This document shows, piece after piece, positions 62,458-64,000 of a stretch of DNA of 64,000 nucleotides (its first letter is position 1; each line of letters begins with the position of its first letter). The stretch comes from Diabrotica undecimpunctata (lineage: Eukaryota > Arthropoda > Insecta > Coleoptera > Chrysomelidae). The translations under genes and the position numbers were made by a program. Under the pieces are notes generated by a model. It did not search any database. It had not been told where the DNA came from and saw only the letters and a program-made list of their open reading frames with translations. The DNA lies in NCBI RefSeq assembly GCF_040954645.1, contig NC_092810.1, positions 8,354,185 to 8,418,184 on the forward strand, written 5' to 3'.

Positions 62458-63641
62458 GTATATTTTTAATTCTAATACGGTATAAAGTTCTTTGAGTTCG
62501 CTAGTTTGTAATATAAATAAATATATTGGTTTCTTTTTATTAAATGTGTAGTTTATGAATAAACTAAGTAAAATACCCCTTTCGTACATAACAATGCAAA
62601 CATTGTTCGTCCAAACATTCCGTTAATATAAGCTTTCTATATATCGAACCATCCAATAGAAATAAAAAAAAATGATAATAAAACATGCACAGACGGCTTC
62701 CACATTTTCATCGAGATGGGAAATGGGATTCCCTCATATTTTCTACGTTATAGTCATATTCGAACATTTGTTAGACATCTGAAAAACTCCTATAGATGTG
62801 GAGATGTGTATAGCTCTGTTTCGTCGGCGAGGAATGTGCATGGCTCATATCCCGATTTGTGTATACGTTTTAGGGTAGCGTGAAGGAAGCTCAATTGTTC
62901 GTGAATGTCTTGTAAAAAAGACCGACATTTTACGTACTCAGGTAAAAATAGCAAATTTTTAAAAATAAACAAAAGTATTATTAACGTGTAGTAGTGTGTA
63001 AGGAAAATATGATAGATAATCTTTATATTAATGCTAAATAGGAAATAACAAATAAATAATGATATATCTGTACCTCGGAGGGATACAAAATTATGTCAAT
63101 TTTTTTTCAATTTTGACATTTTTGTCGTATATAATATCATAATAGAGAAAATTTTGCCAGCAATAGTTTCGACTCGTATGACAGTTTGTTGCCTGGCAAT
63201 TTTCGCGAATTAAATTTTGACAGTTAAATCACGTGACGTCAGTCGAGTGTTTATGATAAAAATAATCCAATAAAATAGAGTTGCCTTATAACTATACTAT
63301 AGTTTATTTTTATGAACGAGAGAGTAATTAGCATAATTTTAACTGGTAACTCCGACCACTCCATGGGCGTGCTCAAGATTAATTGAAAAATTACTTTGAA
63401 TAATTGTAAAAAATAAATGAATTATTTCAGTGTTATAAAGTGTTATGTGTATGTAAACAAAAGTGACCTCTTTTATTACACACTATATTAGAACTGACTG
63501 GCCTACATTAAAAAGGGTTTTAAAAAATTAACATTTTTTTTAATTTTTAAAAATTACAAAAGAGAAAAAGAGTTTTTAAAACCGTCTAAGGTATGTTAAA
63601 TAGATGAATAAAAATATTAATATAAAACTTACAGCTACTTG
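62458..63641. other. Non-coding flank, nothing recognised
   Basis: AT-rich. A minus-strand stretch at 62815-62940 reads HEQLSFLHATLKRIHKSGYE, which looks protein-like, but I do not recognise it. The 3' end of the DD82E element below may lie in the right part. Confidence 0.3.
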
Positions 63642-64000
63642 TTACAAATCCAAATCAGATTCAGAAGATGAACTTTCAGAACCAAGATTTATAATAACTG
63701 GCTCGATCATTTTATCAGTAATATTGTCCAGCTTCCACATTTTTTCCTCTTCTTTAATAGTGTGATTTACTGCCTTTTCCCAGTTTTCAGGTTTTACATT
63801 ATTTACGGCCTCCAAAAACAACTGTTTAACATCATGAATTTTAAAAGTGGTATTTTTTCTTGAAACTTCACTCTTTATCTGTGCCCATGCCAGTTCAATC
63901 GGGTTTAATTCACAATGATATGGTGGGGATCTAAGTACTGTCATTCCACGATTTTTGGCAATTTCATCAATTTCGTATCTTTTAAATTTTTCTTTATGAA
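63642..64000 (-). pseudogene. DD82E (Sailor-like) transposase C-terminus, cut by the window edge
   Basis: The minus-strand frame is open from the window edge to a stop at 63642: KRYEIDEIAKNRGMTVLRSP, PYHCELNPIELAWAQIKSEV (Glu of the triad, about 63895), SRKNTTFKIHDVKQLFLEAV, and KAVNHTIKEEEKMW. It ends in an acidic Ser-rich tail (SESSSSESDLDL). It aligns along its length with 24180-24516. No damage in this part, so it may be part of a better preserved element beyond the window. Confidence 0.88.

Noticed and set aside
62790..62972. Protein-like minus-strand segment (HEQLSFLHATLKRIHKSGYE)
   Set aside because: Short, no family recognised, and no neighbouring coding sequence in frame; not enough to annotate as a gene.
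1..64000. Defence island, toxin-antitoxin or other novel multi-gene system
   Set aside because: After accounting for the elongases and transposons, no cluster of unexplained intact genes remains.

Overview
The window looks like AT-rich, repeat-dense nuclear DNA from an insect. A large beetle-like genome is my guess, but nothing here proves the order. There are no operons and no prokaryotic features. The only host genes I can support are two tandem, same-strand copies of a very-long-chain fatty acid elongase (ELOVL). Each has five coding exons with canonical GT-AG junctions. Copy 1 lies at 3915-17141 (about 259 residues) and copy 2 at 25759-58006 (about 263 residues). Exons 2 to 5 have the same lengths (188, 120, 243 and 183 nt) and phases in both, so they are products of one tandem duplication. 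Both keep the HxxHH box, the NxxxHxxMYxYY block and TxxQxxQ, and both read KxxDxxET where the family normally has KxxExxDT.

Everything else I recognise is transposon-derived, and most of it sits inside the elongase introns. DNA transposons: (i) Tc1/mariner relatives of three catalytic types by hand count. DD82E (Sailor-like) occurs at 1536-3581, 8465-9530, 23146-24516, 63642-64000 and possibly 35770-36165. DD41D occurs at 5180-6906, 31765-35395 and 43518-47833, with shorter fragments at 17280-17590 and 58600-58825. DD34E Tc1 occurs at 28489-30077 and 48085-49075. (ii) piggyBac: a near-complete element at 60042-62453, a broken relative whose pieces lie at 28438-30260 and 36387-36695, a PGBD-like element at 52393-57676 and a fragment at 6907-7606. 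(iii) One PIF/Harbinger (32351-34910), one hAT remnant (1-1510), a DUF7869-type remnant (11784-12540) and three palindromic, MITE-like elements.

Retroelements: at least thirteen non-LTR (LINE) pieces, including two Jockey-like elements and a CR1/L2-like 3' end; two Penelope-like fragments, one with a GIY-YIG domain; and an LTR-like repeat pair with TGTAAC/GTTACA ends. Several insertions can be dated relative to one another, because the target-site duplications are still readable and removing the insert restores a reading frame. Examples are LINE in hAT, LINE in Jockey, Harbinger in mariner, LINE in PGBD, Tc1 in piggyBac, and a LINE in the long terminal repeat of a DD41D element.

Layout: 1-3600 hAT, LINE and DD82E debris; 3.9-17.1 kb ELOVL copy 1; 17.2-25.7 kb intergenic transposon debris, including an LTR-like repeat, a DD82E element and a TTAA-flanked MITE; 25.8-58.0 kb ELOVL copy 2, with about 31 kb of intron; 58-64 kb a LINE 5' end, a piggyBac and a DD82E 3' end. 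The elongases probably act alone in the ER on acyl-CoA. The transposons have no visible functional link to them beyond inflating the introns. I found no tRNA, rRNA, CRISPR or novel defence system.
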